The notes beneath the pieces are model-generated. The model saw only the letters and a list, made by a program, of their open reading frames with translations. It had not been told where the DNA came from and searched no databases. From an uncultured Prevotellaceae bacterium (GTDB lineage Bacteria; Bacteroidota; Bacteroidia; Bacteroidales; Bacteroidaceae), in NCBI GenBank assembly GCA_946184125.1, contig CAMHEL010000014.1, forward strand, positions 1-43,679: a DNA stretch of 43,679 nucleotides. Reading direction: 5' to 3'. Position 1 is the first letter of the stretch, and the number at the start of each line of letters is the position of its first letter. Shown piece after piece: positions 34,637 through 43,540 of the stretch. Made by a program: the position numbers and the translations under genes.

Positions 34637-35884
34637 TTATTTCTTATCACCCGTCATCGCATCGACAAATCCTTTGGCAGTGCCATCGGTGCCTATTTTT
34701 CCAGACTCTTCGATTTTCTTCTGATACTGTGCTGGTGTGATGGGGACGATTTCCATGCCATCATTGAGTTTTGTCAGACCATTTGTGACATACTTGTCGC
34801 CCACATTCAGTCCGCTTGTCACGACATAGTTGACTCCGTCGTTTTGGGGGCTGACAGTTATCTCGGTGTATTTCACCTTCTTGTCGGGGCTCATCACATA
34901 GACGAACTTCTTGTTCTGAACCTCGGAGACACAGGCCTGTGGGATGACGATGGCCGTGCTGTTCACCCTTGGCACGACAATCGAGCCAGAACCTCCGCTC
35001 TTGAGCAGTCGCTCCGGGTTGGGGAAGCGGGCAATCATCGAAACCGAACCTGTGGAGGCATCGATGACACCGCTCATCTTCACCACTTTTCCCTGATGCG
35101 GATAGGTGGTGCCGTCGGCCAGTTTGAGGTTGACGGGAGGATAGGCGCTGACAGCCGCATTGATGCCACCTGCCGACTTGGTCATCTCAAGCACGTCTTT
35201 CTCTGTCATGGAGAAGAAGACCTCCATCTGGCTGTTGTTCGACACGGTGGTGAGGGCGGGCTGGCTTTGAGCGCTGACGAGCGCACCCACTTTGTAGGGG
35301 AGGCTGCCCACGACGCCACTTGCCGGGCTCTTGACATAGCAGAAACTGAGATTTTCCTTCGCCGAAGCGAGGCTTGCCTGGGCCTGTGCGAGAGCCGCCT
35401 TGGTCTGATTGACCTGTGCCTGAGCACTGGTATAGGCGTTCTTGGCCGATGTGAGTTCGAAGTCGCCGATGACACCATTGGCGTGGAGTTGCACGCTGTT
35501 GTCGTATTGCAATTTAGCGGTGTTCAACTGCGCCTCGGCGGTGTTGATGGTAGCCTGGCACTGGTTGACGGCGGCCTGAGCCTGGCGCACGGCAGCCTGG
35601 AAAGTCTCGTTGTCGATGACGAAGAGCACCTGTCCGGCTCCCACCGACTGACCTTCATGAACGTTGATACGAGTAATGAAGCCCGATGCCTTTGGGCGAA
35701 TTTCCACATCCTGCACACCCTTGATGGTAGCGGGATAAGTGGTCTGCGATGAAGCTGAAGAGGCCCCTACGGTCTCCACGGGAAACTCGTTGTCGCTGAA
35801 ATCGGGAGCTCCACCCTGTTTCCCACCGCATGCCACAAGGCACACAGCAGCTGCTGCAAGCAATAAAAATCTTGTTCTTTTCAT
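34637..35884 (-). CDS. RND efflux periplasmic adaptor (membrane fusion protein)
   Basis: Protein of 415 residues that links the pump to the outer membrane channel. It is a lipoprotein with lipobox LVAC and C19, followed by the barrel-sandwich (lipoyl) segment GFITRINVHEGQSVGAGQVLF, a long helical hairpin rich in Ala/Gln, and the returning SPASGVVGSLPYKVGALV. The start at 35884 (MKRTRFLLLA) was chosen over an ATG 30 bp upstream because it begins the signal peptide. First gene of the efflux-lpxA operon. Confidence 0.93.
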   Translation of the reverse strand: MKRTRFLLLAAAAVCLVACGGKQGGAPDFSDNEFPVETVGASSASSQTTYPATIKGVQDVEIRPKASGFITRINVHEGQSVGAGQVLFVIDNETFQAAVRQAQAAVNQCQATINTAEAQLNTAKLQYDNSVQLHANGVIGDFELTSAKNAYTSAQAQVNQTKAALAQAQASLASAKENLSFCYVKSPASGVVGSLPYKVGALVSAQSQPALTTVSNNSQMEVFFSMTEKDVLEMTKSAGGINAAVSAYPPVNLKLADGTTYPHQGKVVKMSGVIDASTGSVSMIARFPNPERLLKSGGSGSIVVPRVNSTAIVIPQACVSEVQNKKFVYVMSPDKKVKYTEITVSPQNDGVNYVVTSGLNVGDKYVTNGLTKLNDGMEIVPITPAQYQKKIEESGKIGTDGTAKGFVDAMTGDKK

Positions 35885-35954
35885 ATTCTTAATAAATCGT
35901 TGATTAAGTGTCATTTGTAAAAAGACAATGAGCCTGATTAGTTACTTTTAACTG

Positions 35955-35962
35955 CAAAGATA
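35955..35962 (-). promoter_or_regulatory. -7 element for the efflux operon
   Basis: TATCTTTG on the minus strand, about 70 bp before the adaptor start. The nearest TTTG (35986-35989) is 23 nt upstream, wider than ideal, so the promoter may be weak or activator-dependent. Confidence 0.45.
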
Positions 35963-36023
35963 CAAATAAGTATCAAGAAAACACCCAAAAAACGCATTTA
36001 TTTAACATTACTTAATAGCACTG

Positions 36024-36182
36024 TTGAAAATTGAAAATTGAAAATTGAAGATTGAAGATTGAAAATTGAAAATTGAAGATTGAAGATTGAGGATTGAGGA
36101 TTGAAGATTGAAAATTGAAAATTGAAGATTGAAAATTGAGGATTGAAAATTGAAGATTGAAGATTATTGAAAATTGAAGATT
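36024..36182. repeat. Array of about 20 TTGAARA heptamers
   Basis: From 36024 to 36163 there are 20 in-phase 7-bp units, TTGAAAA, TTGAAGA or TTGAGGA, followed by a phase break and two more. The array lies between the divergent efflux and CCA-adding promoters. The length of such arrays is likely to vary through slippage. No reading frame here is believed. Confidence 0.9.
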
Positions 36183-36266
36183 AGGATGATTTTCGAAAGG
36201 CGCTAACCGGACACGAAAAGGGAAGGCATGTCGTGGCATGAAAAAAGAAAAAAAGGCATAAAGGTT

Positions 36267-36297
36267 TTTGTTTTTCGGTTGATAAGCGTTAATTTTG
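36267..36297 (+). promoter_or_regulatory. Promoter for the CCA-adding enzyme gene
   Basis: TTTG (36267-36270), 19 nt, then TAATTTTG (36290-36297): a full match to the Bacteroidetes consensus. The start codon is 20 bp downstream, so the leader is very short. Confidence 0.65.
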
Positions 36298-36316
36298 CAA
36301 ATTCAAAGCGTAGAAG

Positions 36317-37756
36317 ATGAAAGATTATACAGATGCCGAACTGGCTCAACTCCTTGATACCGAGCTGTTTCACAAAATCTCAGAAGTGGCCGACACGATG
36401 GGAATGGAGTGCTACGTGGTGGGGGGCTATGTTCGCGACATATTTTTAGACCGCCCCTCCCACGACATCGATTTGGTGGTAGTGGGCAGTGGCATAGAGA
36501 TGGCCAAGAAGCTGAAAACAGCCATCGGGCGCAAGGCGCACCTCTCTGTTTTCAAGAACTTTGGAACAGCCCAGGTGAAATATGGGGACCTGGAACTGGA
36601 ATTCGTGGGAGCCCGCCGTGAGAGCTACCGCCACGACAGCCGCAAGCCCATCGTGGAGGACGGCACGCTGGAGGATGACCAGAACCGTCGCGACTTCACC
36701 ATCAACGCGATGGCCATCTGCCTCAACGCCGACCGCTTCGGCGAACTGGTAGACCCCTTCGACGGACTGGGCGACCTGGACTACGGCTGCATCCGCACAC
36801 CCCTCGACCCCGACATCACGTTCTCCGACGACCCGCTGAGGATGCTCCGCTGCGTGCGCTTTGCCACCCAGCTCAATTTCTACATCGACGACGAGACCTT
36901 CGAAGCACTGGGACGCAACGCCCATCGCATCGAAATCATCAGCCATGAACGTATCGCCGAGGAGTTGAACAAAATCCTGCTGTGCCCCACACCGAGCAAA
37001 GGTTTTGTGGAACTGCAGCGCTGCGGTCTGCTGCCCCTCATCCTGCCTGAGATTGATGTGCTCGACAAGGTAGAGACCCGCAACGGCCGGGCACACAAGA
37101 ACAACTTCTACCACACCCTGGAAGTACTCGACAACATATCGAAAAAATCAGACAATTTATGGCTTCGCTGGGCAGCCCTTCTTCACGATGTGGGCAAGCC
37201 GAAGAGCAAGCGCTGGGACCCGCTTGTGGGGTGGACGTTCCACAACCACAACAACATCGGCGCCAAGATGGTGCCCGAGCTTTTCCGCCGGCTGAAACTC
37301 CCCCTCGACAACAAGATGAAATATGTGCAGAAACTGGTGGAGCTTCACATGCGCCCCATCGTCATCGCCGACGAGGAAGTGACCGACAGCGCCGTCCGCC
37401 GTCTACTCAATGATGCTGAGGATGATATCGACGACCTGATGCTGCTTTGCGAGGCCGACATCACCAGCCGCAACGTCGTCCGCAAGCAGCGTTTCCTCGA
37501 CAATTTCCGCATCGTCCGCGAGAAGTTGGCAGCCCTGAAGGAGAAAGACTACAAGCGCCTGTTCCAGCCCTGCATCGATGGATGCCAAATCATGGAGATG
37601 TTCGGCCTTCCACAAGGCAAGATGGTGGGAATACTCAAGTCGTACATCAAGGAGGAAGTGCTCGACGGAAGAGTGGAAAACGAGCCCGAGACACTGAAGC
37701 GGCTACTTGTTGAAAAATACGAACAAATTAAAAATCAGGAAGGCCTGCCCTCCTGA
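36317..37756 (+). CDS. cca: CCA tRNA nucleotidyltransferase with HD domain
   Basis: Adds or repairs the 3' CCA end of tRNA. The 479-residue protein has nucleotidyltransferase motif GGYVRD (36-41) and the metal-binding D50-x-D52, then RRDFTINAMA and DPLRMLRCVRFA from the class II head and neck, and an HD phosphohydrolase domain with H290-D291 in LLHDVGKPKSK. The last residues (EGLPS) come from a GC-rich palindromic sequence that looks like an intergenic repeat. No other tRNA nucleotidyltransferase is in the window. Confidence 0.94.
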   Translation: MKDYTDAELAQLLDTELFHKISEVADTMGMECYVVGGYVRDIFLDRPSHDIDLVVVGSGIEMAKKLKTAIGRKAHLSVFKNFGTAQVKYGDLELEFVGARRESYRHDSRKPIVEDGTLEDDQNRRDFTINAMAICLNADRFGELVDPFDGLGDLDYGCIRTPLDPDITFSDDPLRMLRCVRFATQLNFYIDDETFEALGRNAHRIEIISHERIAEELNKILLCPTPSKGFVELQRCGLLPLILPEIDVLDKVETRNGRAHKNNFYHTLEVLDNISKKSDNLWLRWAALLHDVGKPKSKRWDPLVGWTFHNHNNIGAKMVPELFRRLKLPLDNKMKYVQKLVELHMRPIVIADEEVTDSAVRRLLNDAEDDIDDLMLLCEADITSRNVVRKQRFLDNFRIVREKLAALKEKDYKRLFQPCIDGCQIMEMFGLPQGKMVGILKSYIKEEVLDGRVENEPETLKRLLVEKYEQIKNQEGLPS

Positions 37757-37806
37757 GAGGCGAAGCCTCCCCCACCCCAGCTCCCCCAACTTTCATAAGA
37801 TAATTT

Positions 37807-37837
37807 TTTGTAGGTTCGCAGAAAATGATTACTTTTG
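37807..37837 (+). promoter_or_regulatory. Promoter for the DUF1599 gene
   Basis: TTTG (37807-37810), 19 nt, then TACTTTTG (37830-37837), matching the -33/-7 consensus. It places transcription start shortly before 37860 and supports that start codon over an upstream in-frame ATG at 37707 inside cca. Confidence 0.65.
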
Positions 37838-37859
37838 CAGCGTAAAATGGAGACGAAAT

Positions 37860-38408
37860 ATGAATGAGAATGCCAGCATAACGGAAAAGGAGTTCAGGAA
37901 AGCACTCGAAGAGTGCCGTGAGCTGTTTGCCAAGAAGCTTCAGGACTATGGCGCCTCCTGGCGTATCCTCCGCCCCTCGTCGCTCACCGACCAGTTGCTC
38001 ATCAAGGCGATGCGCATCCGCTCGCTGGAGACCACCGGTGTGTCGCTTGTCGGCGAGGGCATCCGCCCCGAATTCATCGCCCTGGTCAACTACGGCCTCG
38101 TGGGCCTCATCCAGCTCGACAAAGGTTTCTGCGACCATACCGACATGAGCCCCTCGGATGCCCTTGCCCTGTACGACGGCTATGCTGAGGAGACCCTGCA
38201 GCTGATGCTGCGCAAGAACCACGACTATGGTGAGGCTTGGCGCGCCATGCGTGTGAGCAGCTACACCGACTTCATCCTGACCAAGATACAGCGTGTGAAA
38301 GAGATAGAGGACCAAGGTGGTGTCACGTTGGTGTCGGAGGGTATCGGCTCCAACTACATGGACATCATCAACTACGCCGTTTTCGGCATCATCAAGCTCA
38401 GTGAATAG
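37860..38408 (+). CDS. DUF1599 protein with internal duplication
   Basis: Protein of 182 residues made of two similar halves: KKLQDYGASWRILRPSSLTD...VSLVGEGI and RKNHDYGEAWRAMRVSSYTD...VTLVSEGI. This is the family DUF1599, frequent in Bacteroidetes and of unknown function. A nucleotide-binding or folate-linked role has been guessed from neighbours, but nothing in the sequence proves it. The last 8 nt (GTGAATAG) contain the start of the next gene, implying coupled translation. Confidence 0.9.
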   Translation: MNENASITEKEFRKALEECRELFAKKLQDYGASWRILRPSSLTDQLLIKAMRIRSLETTGVSLVGEGIRPEFIALVNYGLVGLIQLDKGFCDHTDMSPSDALALYDGYAEETLQLMLRKNHDYGEAWRAMRVSSYTDFILTKIQRVKEIEDQGGVTLVSEGIGSNYMDIINYAVFGIIKLSE

Positions 38409-39681
38409 ACTTCTGCAACTCCTGCTCAACATCTGCCGCCTGGTGGTGTCGCTGACACTGCTGCTGTCGGGCTATGTGAAAGCCATCGACCCCCGTGGCA
38501 CCCAATACAAGATCGAGGACTACCTGAGCGCCCTTTCGCTGGGCGGCTTGTTGCCCGAATGGGCGACCCTCAGCGCCTCGGTGCTGCTGTCGGCCCTGGA
38601 GTTCAGTCTGGGCATCTTCCTGCTGTTCGCCATCCACCGCCGCCTGGTGACAAAAATCGTGCTGGCGCTGATGGTGGTGATGACCGCCATCTCACTCTGG
38701 CTCTGGACAGCCAACCCCATCAGTGACTGCGGATGTTTCGGCGATGCCATCAAACTGACCAACGGCCAGACGCTGGCGAAGAACATCGTGCTGCTGGTGC
38801 TGTCGGCCATCCTCTGCCGGTGGCCGCTGCGCATCGTGCGCTTCATCTCGCGCACCAACCAGGGGATTGTCATCAACTACACCCTGCTGTTCATCATCGC
38901 CTCGAGTGCGTGGTGCCTCTACGACCTGCCGCTGTTCGACTTCCGGCCCTATCATGTGGGCGCCAACCTGCGGGAAGCGAAGGAGGAAGCCGACAATGCC
39001 CGCCAGCCGGAGTTCGAGACGACGTTCATCCTCGAGAAAGACGGCGAAAGGCGTGAGTTCACCCTGGAAGACTATCCCGACTCGACCTGGACGTTCATCG
39101 ACAGCCGCACCGTGATGACCCGCGAGGGTGAGGAGACCGCCATGCACGACTTCTCCATCACCCGTCTCTCCGACGACGAGGACATCACCGACTCGGTGCT
39201 CTCGGATGCGGGTTACACCTTCCTGCTCATCTCCCCCCAGCTGGAGGATGCCGACGACGGCAATTTCGGCGAGATAGACCAGCTGTATGAGTACTGCGAG
39301 GAACACGGCTACCCCTTCTATTGCCTGACATCGAGCGGCGAGGAAGGCATCAGCCAGTGGCGCGACCTCACCGGCGCCGAATATCCGTTCTGCTCGACCG
39401 ACGGGACGACGCTGCGCACCATCATCCGCAGCAATCCCGGCCTGCTGCTGCTCCACGACGGCGTGGTGGTGAACAAATGGAGCCACAACTTCCTTCCCGA
39501 CGCCAGTCTCCTGACAAGCCGTCTGGAGGACAGCGAGATAGGCCGGCAAGCCCCCCGCTCCGCACCCCGCAAGATAGCCATCATCCTCGTGTGGTTTGTG
39601 CTTCCTCTTTTCGCCCTCACCCTGGCCGACCGCCTCTGGGCCTGGACGCGCTGGGTGAAGAGGAAAAAGAAAAAGAACTGA
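38401..39681 (+). CDS. DoxX-like membrane protein with thioredoxin-like C terminus
   Basis: Protein of 426 residues, starting at a GTG inside the DUF1599 stop region (MNRLLQLLLNICRLVVS). The N-terminal half has about four helices with a DCGCFGDAIK motif, as in DoxX/MauE-type proteins; two further hydrophobic helices (about 161-175 and one at the C terminus) frame a domain (about 190-385) that looks thioredoxin-like in shape, though no CxxC is seen in it. It resembles the Bacteroides BT_3928 family. Possible redox or membrane-protein-folding role is inference. A longer in-frame start upstream would overlap DUF1599 entirely and was rejected. Confidence 0.85.
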   Translation: MNRLLQLLLNICRLVVSLTLLLSGYVKAIDPRGTQYKIEDYLSALSLGGLLPEWATLSASVLLSALEFSLGIFLLFAIHRRLVTKIVLALMVVMTAISLWLWTANPISDCGCFGDAIKLTNGQTLAKNIVLLVLSAILCRWPLRIVRFISRTNQGIVINYTLLFIIASSAWCLYDLPLFDFRPYHVGANLREAKEEADNARQPEFETTFILEKDGERREFTLEDYPDSTWTFIDSRTVMTREGEETAMHDFSITRLSDDEDITDSVLSDAGYTFLLISPQLEDADDGNFGEIDQLYEYCEEHGYPFYCLTSSGEEGISQWRDLTGAEYPFCSTDGTTLRTIIRSNPGLLLLHDGVVVNKWSHNFLPDASLLTSRLEDSEIGRQAPRSAPRKIAIILVWFVLPLFALTLADRLWAWTRWVKRKKKKN

Positions 39682-39767
39682 GGAGCAGACCACCCGGCGG
39701 ACAACAAGAACACCCACAAAGACAATCATTCGAACAACAATAAACAACCATTCAATTCAGTAAGAAA

Positions 39768-40526
39768 ATGAGAAAGAAAATTGTAGCAGGCAACTGGAAA
39801 ATGAACATGACCCTGCAAGAAGGTATCGCCCTGGCAAAAGAGTTGAACGAAGTCCTCGCAGCCGACCGTCCCAACTGCGGTGTGGTCATCTGCACCCCGT
39901 TCATCCATCTGGCAAGCATCGCCCCCATGCTCGACGCCGAGCTCATCGGCCTTGGAGCAGAGAACTGCGCCGACAAGGCCAAAGGCGCCTTCACCGGCGA
40001 GGTGTCGGCAGCCATGGTGAAGAGCACCGGCGCCCAGTATGTCATCCTGGGCCACTCGGAGCGCAGACAATACTACGCAGAGACTCCCGCCATCCTCAAG
40101 GAGAAGGTGCAGCTGGCTCTGGCCAACGGTCTGAAAGTCATCTTCTGCATCGGCGAGAGCGAGCAAGAGCGCGACGCCAACAAGCAGAACGAAGTGGTGA
40201 AAGCCGAACTGGAAGGCAGCGTGTTCAACCTCAGCGCTGAGGAATTCAGCCAGGTGGTCATCGCCTACGAGCCCATCTGGGCCATCGGCACCGGCAAGAC
40301 CGCCTCAGCCGAGCAGGCCGAGGAGATACATGCCTACATCCGCAGCGTGGTGGCCGAGCGCTACGGCGCCGAGGTCGCCGACGCCACCACCATCCTCTAT
40401 GGCGGCAGCTGCAAGCCCAGCAATGCCCGTGAGCTCTTCGCGAAGCCCGACATCGACGGCGGCTTGATTGGCGGTGCCTCTCTGAAGGCATCCGACTTCA
40501 AGGGCATCATCGACGCCTGGAAGTGA
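39768..40526 (+). CDS. tpiA: Triosephosphate isomerase
   Basis: Interconverts dihydroxyacetone phosphate and glyceraldehyde 3-phosphate. The 252-residue protein has the catalytic K11 in AGNWKMN, H96 in LGHSERR, and E168 in [15 protein letters not shown], all intact, and phosphate-binding loop [10 protein letters not shown]. Usual full length. 6 bp precede the SPOR gene, consistent with one transcript tpiA - SPOR - folE. Confidence 0.98.
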   Translation: MRKKIVAGNWKMNMTLQEGIALAKELNEVLAADRPNCGVVICTPFIHLASIAPMLDAELIGLGAENCADKAKGAFTGEVSAAMVKSTGAQYVILGHSERRQYYAETPAILKEKVQLALANGLKVIFCIGESEQERDANKQNEVVKAELEGSVFNLSAEEFSQVVIAYEPIWAIGTGKTASAEQAEEIHAYIRSVVAERYGAEVADATTILYGGSCKPSNARELFAKPDIDGGLIGGASLKASDFKGIIDAWK

Positions 40527-40532
40527 CGCATC

Positions 40533-41240
40533 ATGAAGAAGACCATCACCACATTGGCCTTTGCGCTCTGCCTCGCATCAGCGGGGCAGGCGCAGACCTT
40601 TCTGGACCATCTCCAGAAAGATGACAAGAGCAGCGGCTCGGTGTCGGTGAAGCAGAGCGAGGACATCAGCAAACTGGTCAACGGCTCGGGAAAGAAGGAG
40701 CAGAGCGGCCAGGAGGCAGCCCCTGCCGCAGAGCGACAGGAGAGCCGTCCACGTGCTGAGGAGACGCCCCGCAGCGAGAGCCGGCAGCACAGCGAGAGCC
40801 GACAGCGCACAGAGACCTCTTCCGACCGAGGGAGCACCCGTGCCGACGAGGCACGCGACAAGGAGCGCCGCGAGCGCGAGCGTAAGGCCCGCGAGGCGGC
40901 ACGCGCCAAGAAGCTGAAGGAGTTTGAGGAGAACACGACCGTCAGCGACAGCCGCAAGAAGCTCATGAGCAACAGCAAGCACACCAAGGGTTACCGCATC
41001 CAGGTGTTTGCCGGCGGCAACACACGCGCCGACCGTGAGAAGGCCCACGAGATGGCCGCCAGGGTGAAAGCACAGATACCAGGCCAGCCCGTGTATGTGC
41101 ATTTCTACTCCCCCCGCTGGTGCTGCCGCTTCGGCAATTTCCGGCGCCAGGAGGATGCCAACAACATGATTAAGAAGATCAAGAAGCAGGGGTTCAAAAA
41201 CGCCTGTGTCATCAAGACTTCCATCACGGTGAACAAGTGA
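40533..41240 (+). CDS. SPOR domain periplasmic protein
   Basis: Protein of 235 residues: signal peptide [20 protein letters not shown], a long Glu/Arg/Ser-rich disordered middle (about 55-140), then a SPOR domain (about 153-230) beginning [10 protein letters not shown] and including [15 protein letters not shown] domains bind denuded peptidoglycan glycans at the septum. Placement between tpiA and folE is a common Bacteroidetes arrangement without a known functional link. The many repeated charged codons give a strong GC and purine bias. Confidence 0.92.
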   Translation: MKKTITTLAFALCLASAGQAQTFLDHLQKDDKSSGSVSVKQSEDISKLVNGSGKKEQSGQEAAPAAERQESRPRAEETPRSESRQHSESRQRTETSSDRGSTRADEARDKERRERERKAREAARAKKLKEFEENTTVSDSRKKLMSNSKHTKGYRIQVFAGGNTRADREKAHEMAARVKAQIPGQPVYVHFYSPRWCCRFGNFRRQEDANNMIKKIKKQGFKNACVIKTSITVNK

Positions 41241-41277
41241 CCTCCGTGGCATCCATCCCCCCAACCTACCAAAAGCA

Positions 41278-41856
41278 ATGACTCAAGAGACAAACAACAG
41301 CGAGGTGCTCGACACCCTTGCCAACCACTATTTCGAGATTCTGCGGCTGCTGGGCGAGGACCCCAGCCGCGAGGGTCTTGAGAAGACCCCCCTGCGCGTG
41401 GCCAAAGCCATGCAGGTGCTTACCCGCGGCTATGAACAAGACCCGCACCAGGTGCTCACCGACGCCCTCTTCGAAGAGCCTTACAACCAAATGGTCATCG
41501 TGAAGGACATCGACTTCTTCTCGTTGTGCGAGCACCATATCCTGCCCTTCTATGGCAAGGCCCACGTGGCCTACATCCCGAAGGGACACATCACCGGCCT
41601 GAGCAAGATAGCCCGTGTGGTGGACATCTACAGCCACCGCCTGCAAGTGCAGGAGCGCATGACCCAGCAGATCAAGGACTGCATAGAGCAGACCCTCCAT
41701 CCCATGGGCGTGATGGTGGTGGTGGAGGCACGCCACATGTGCATGCAGATGCGCGGCGTGGAGAAACAGAACTCCATCACGACGACAAGTGCCTTCAGCG
41801 GCGCTTTCAACCAGGCCAAGACACGCGAGGAATTCATGAACCTGCTGAGGGGCTGA
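41278..41856 (+). CDS. folE: GTP cyclohydrolase I
   Basis: Converts GTP to 7,8-dihydroneopterin triphosphate at the start of folate (and queuosine) synthesis. The 192-residue protein has zinc ligands C84 and H87 in [20 protein letters not shown] and C155 in [10 protein letters not shown], and the usual C terminus TREEFMNLL. Full length and intact. It works in the same pathway as folK in this window, but they are in different operons. Confidence 0.97.
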   Translation: MTQETNNSEVLDTLANHYFEILRLLGEDPSREGLEKTPLRVAKAMQVLTRGYEQDPHQVLTDALFEEPYNQMVIVKDIDFFSLCEHHILPFYGKAHVAYIPKGHITGLSKIARVVDIYSHRLQVQERMTQQIKDCIEQTLHPMGVMVVVEARHMCMQMRGVEKQNSITTTSAFSGAFNQAKTREEFMNLLRG

Positions 41857-41993
41857 GCCAAGGGCTTGGCTTCCCCGCAGGCTTTCTCCTTGGCCTACCC
41901 CAACAGGCAAGTTACGCCTCTGGCGGTCACTACTGGCAAAAAGACACCGGCCTAATCCCAAAGAAAACAAGAAGAATCTCACAGAAACAAGAA

Positions 41994-42641
41994 ATGAAAA
42001 AACTGAGAACATTGTTGATTGTGATGCTCTGCAGCTCGATGGCCATAGGCATCACATCATGTCTTAGTGACGACGACAACAGCAACAACTACAAGCCCCT
42101 GACTGATGTCCAGCGCGCCAACCAGCGCCGGGCAATAGCAGGGTCGTACCGGGGCAATATCTATTTCGTCAACGACTCGACGCACTCCCGTGACTCGCTC
42201 GAGATGTCGTGGACACTCTCCGCCCCCGACTCCTCGTTCGTCTCGAACGATTTCCCCGCAAGCATACTGGTCCATGGCCTGAGCAACCTGCAGATGTCGC
42301 AGGTGATCCGCAATGCCGGACGCTATCGGCTGAAAGGCACCTTCATCCCCTACATCAACACCGTGGACAACGACAACTACTTCACCTTCACGCTGTACCC
42401 CGACAACCTGAAGATGGAATTCGACACCGAATACGAGGGCACCACCCACCACTTCGCAATAGAATTCGTCACCCAGCTTGACACCTACCTCCCCGGGGCT
42501 GCCCAGAGCGCACGCTACTATTCCTATGGCGCGTACCTCAGCGGCAAGATGGAGGGTTACTTCCTCATCCAGAAGATTTCCATGGATGGCTACGGCGTTC
42601 AGACGAACCGTCCGGTATATATTCTCGGCAACAAAATCTAA
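41994..42641 (+). CDS. Lipoprotein, DUF4840-like
   Basis: Protein of 215 residues. The signal peptide ends in lipobox ITSC with C23, then LSDDDNSNN, the Asp/Asn-rich sequence that in Bacteroidetes directs lipoproteins to the outer membrane surface. The rest is beta-rich (for example YFTFTLYPDNLKMEF). It resembles DUF4840 lipoproteins, but the assignment is from memory and the function is unknown. A 137-bp spacer after folE holds a small AGCCAA / TTGGCT hairpin (41856-41871). It lies 12 bp before the exonuclease gene. Confidence 0.75.
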   Translation: MKKLRTLLIVMLCSSMAIGITSCLSDDDNSNNYKPLTDVQRANQRRAIAGSYRGNIYFVNDSTHSRDSLEMSWTLSAPDSSFVSNDFPASILVHGLSNLQMSQVIRNAGRYRLKGTFIPYINTVDNDNYFTFTLYPDNLKMEFDTEYEGTTHHFAIEFVTQLDTYLPGAAQSARYYSYGAYLSGKMEGYFLIQKISMDGYGVQTNRPVYILGNKI

Positions 42642-42653
42642 TCCCTGACAGCC

Positions 42654-43403
42654 ATGCGACTGATTTCCTGGAATGTGAACGGGCTTCGCGCCTGTGTGGG
42701 CAAAGGGTTTGAGGAGTCATTCAAGATGCTGTCGGCCGACTTCTTCTGCCTTCAAGAGACGAAGATGCAAGCCGGGCAGATAGACCTTCAGTTCGAAGGC
42801 TACACCTCGTACTGGAACTCCGCCGAGAAGAAGGGATATTCGGGCACTGCCATCTTCACCCGCCACGAGCCATTGAGCGTGAGCTACGGCATAGGGATAG
42901 ATGAGCACGACCACGAGGGGCGTGTCATCACCCTTGAAATGCCCGATTTCTACCTGGTGAACGTCTATGTGCCCAACTCACAGGACGGCCTGCGCCGCCT
43001 CGACTACCGCATGACCTGGGAGGACGACTTCCGCGCCTACCTTCAGCGCCTCGACAGCGTGAAGCCTGTGGTGGTGTGCGGCGACCTCAACGTGGCCCAT
43101 GAGGAAATCGACCTGAAGAACCCGAAGACCAACCGCCGCAACGCCGGTTTCACCGACGAGGAGCGCGAGAAATTCGGCACGCTGCTCCAGGCTGGTTTCA
43201 TCGACACCTTCCGCTATCTCCATCCCGACCAAGTGACCTACTCGTGGTGGTCGTACCGCTTCCGCGCCCGCGAGAAGAACGCCGGCTGGCGCATCGACTA
43301 CTTCCTCATCTCAGAACGCCTCCGCGAGCACCTCAACAGCGCCGACATCCACACCGAAATCATGGGCAGCGACCACTGCCCCGTGGAGGTGTCGATTTTC
43401 TGA
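42654..43403 (+). CDS. xth: Exodeoxyribonuclease III (AP endonuclease)
   Basis: Base-excision repair enzyme that cuts at abasic sites and trims 3' ends. The 249-residue protein has the catalytic N7 in SWNVNGLRA, E35 in CLQETK, VCGDLNVAHEEIDL, and D240-H241 in GSDHCPV. All key residues are present. It appears to be the last gene of the housekeeping run. Confidence 0.96.
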   Translation: MRLISWNVNGLRACVGKGFEESFKMLSADFFCLQETKMQAGQIDLQFEGYTSYWNSAEKKGYSGTAIFTRHEPLSVSYGIGIDEHDHEGRVITLEMPDFYLVNVYVPNSQDGLRRLDYRMTWEDDFRAYLQRLDSVKPVVVCGDLNVAHEEIDLKNPKTNRRNAGFTDEEREKFGTLLQAGFIDTFRYLHPDQVTYSWWSYRFRAREKNAGWRIDYFLISERLREHLNSADIHTEIMGSDHCPVEVSIF

Positions 43404-43540
43404 GCTTTTCTGCATCCGGCATCTCACTTTCGAGAACTTTTTCAAGATTGACACGGTCCATCAAGGGTGGCATTGGGTGCCAGAAGCACGCAATGCCACC
43501 CCATTGCGCAAATTGAAATTATTCAGCGATTCTTACGCTC
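43404..43540. other. Spacer with hairpin after the exonuclease gene
   Basis: GGGTGGCATTG (43465-43475) and CAATGCCACCC (43491-43501) form an 11-bp stem with a 15-nt loop. There is no T-run. No gene seen. Confidence 0.5.

Noticed and set aside
34844..35752. A 302-codon plus-strand frame opposite the efflux adaptor
   Set aside because: Antisense to a well supported adaptor gene, with no family features.
36012..36239. A 75-codon minus-strand frame of Phe/Gln/Ser repeats
   Set aside because: It is only the translation of the TTGAARA heptamer array.
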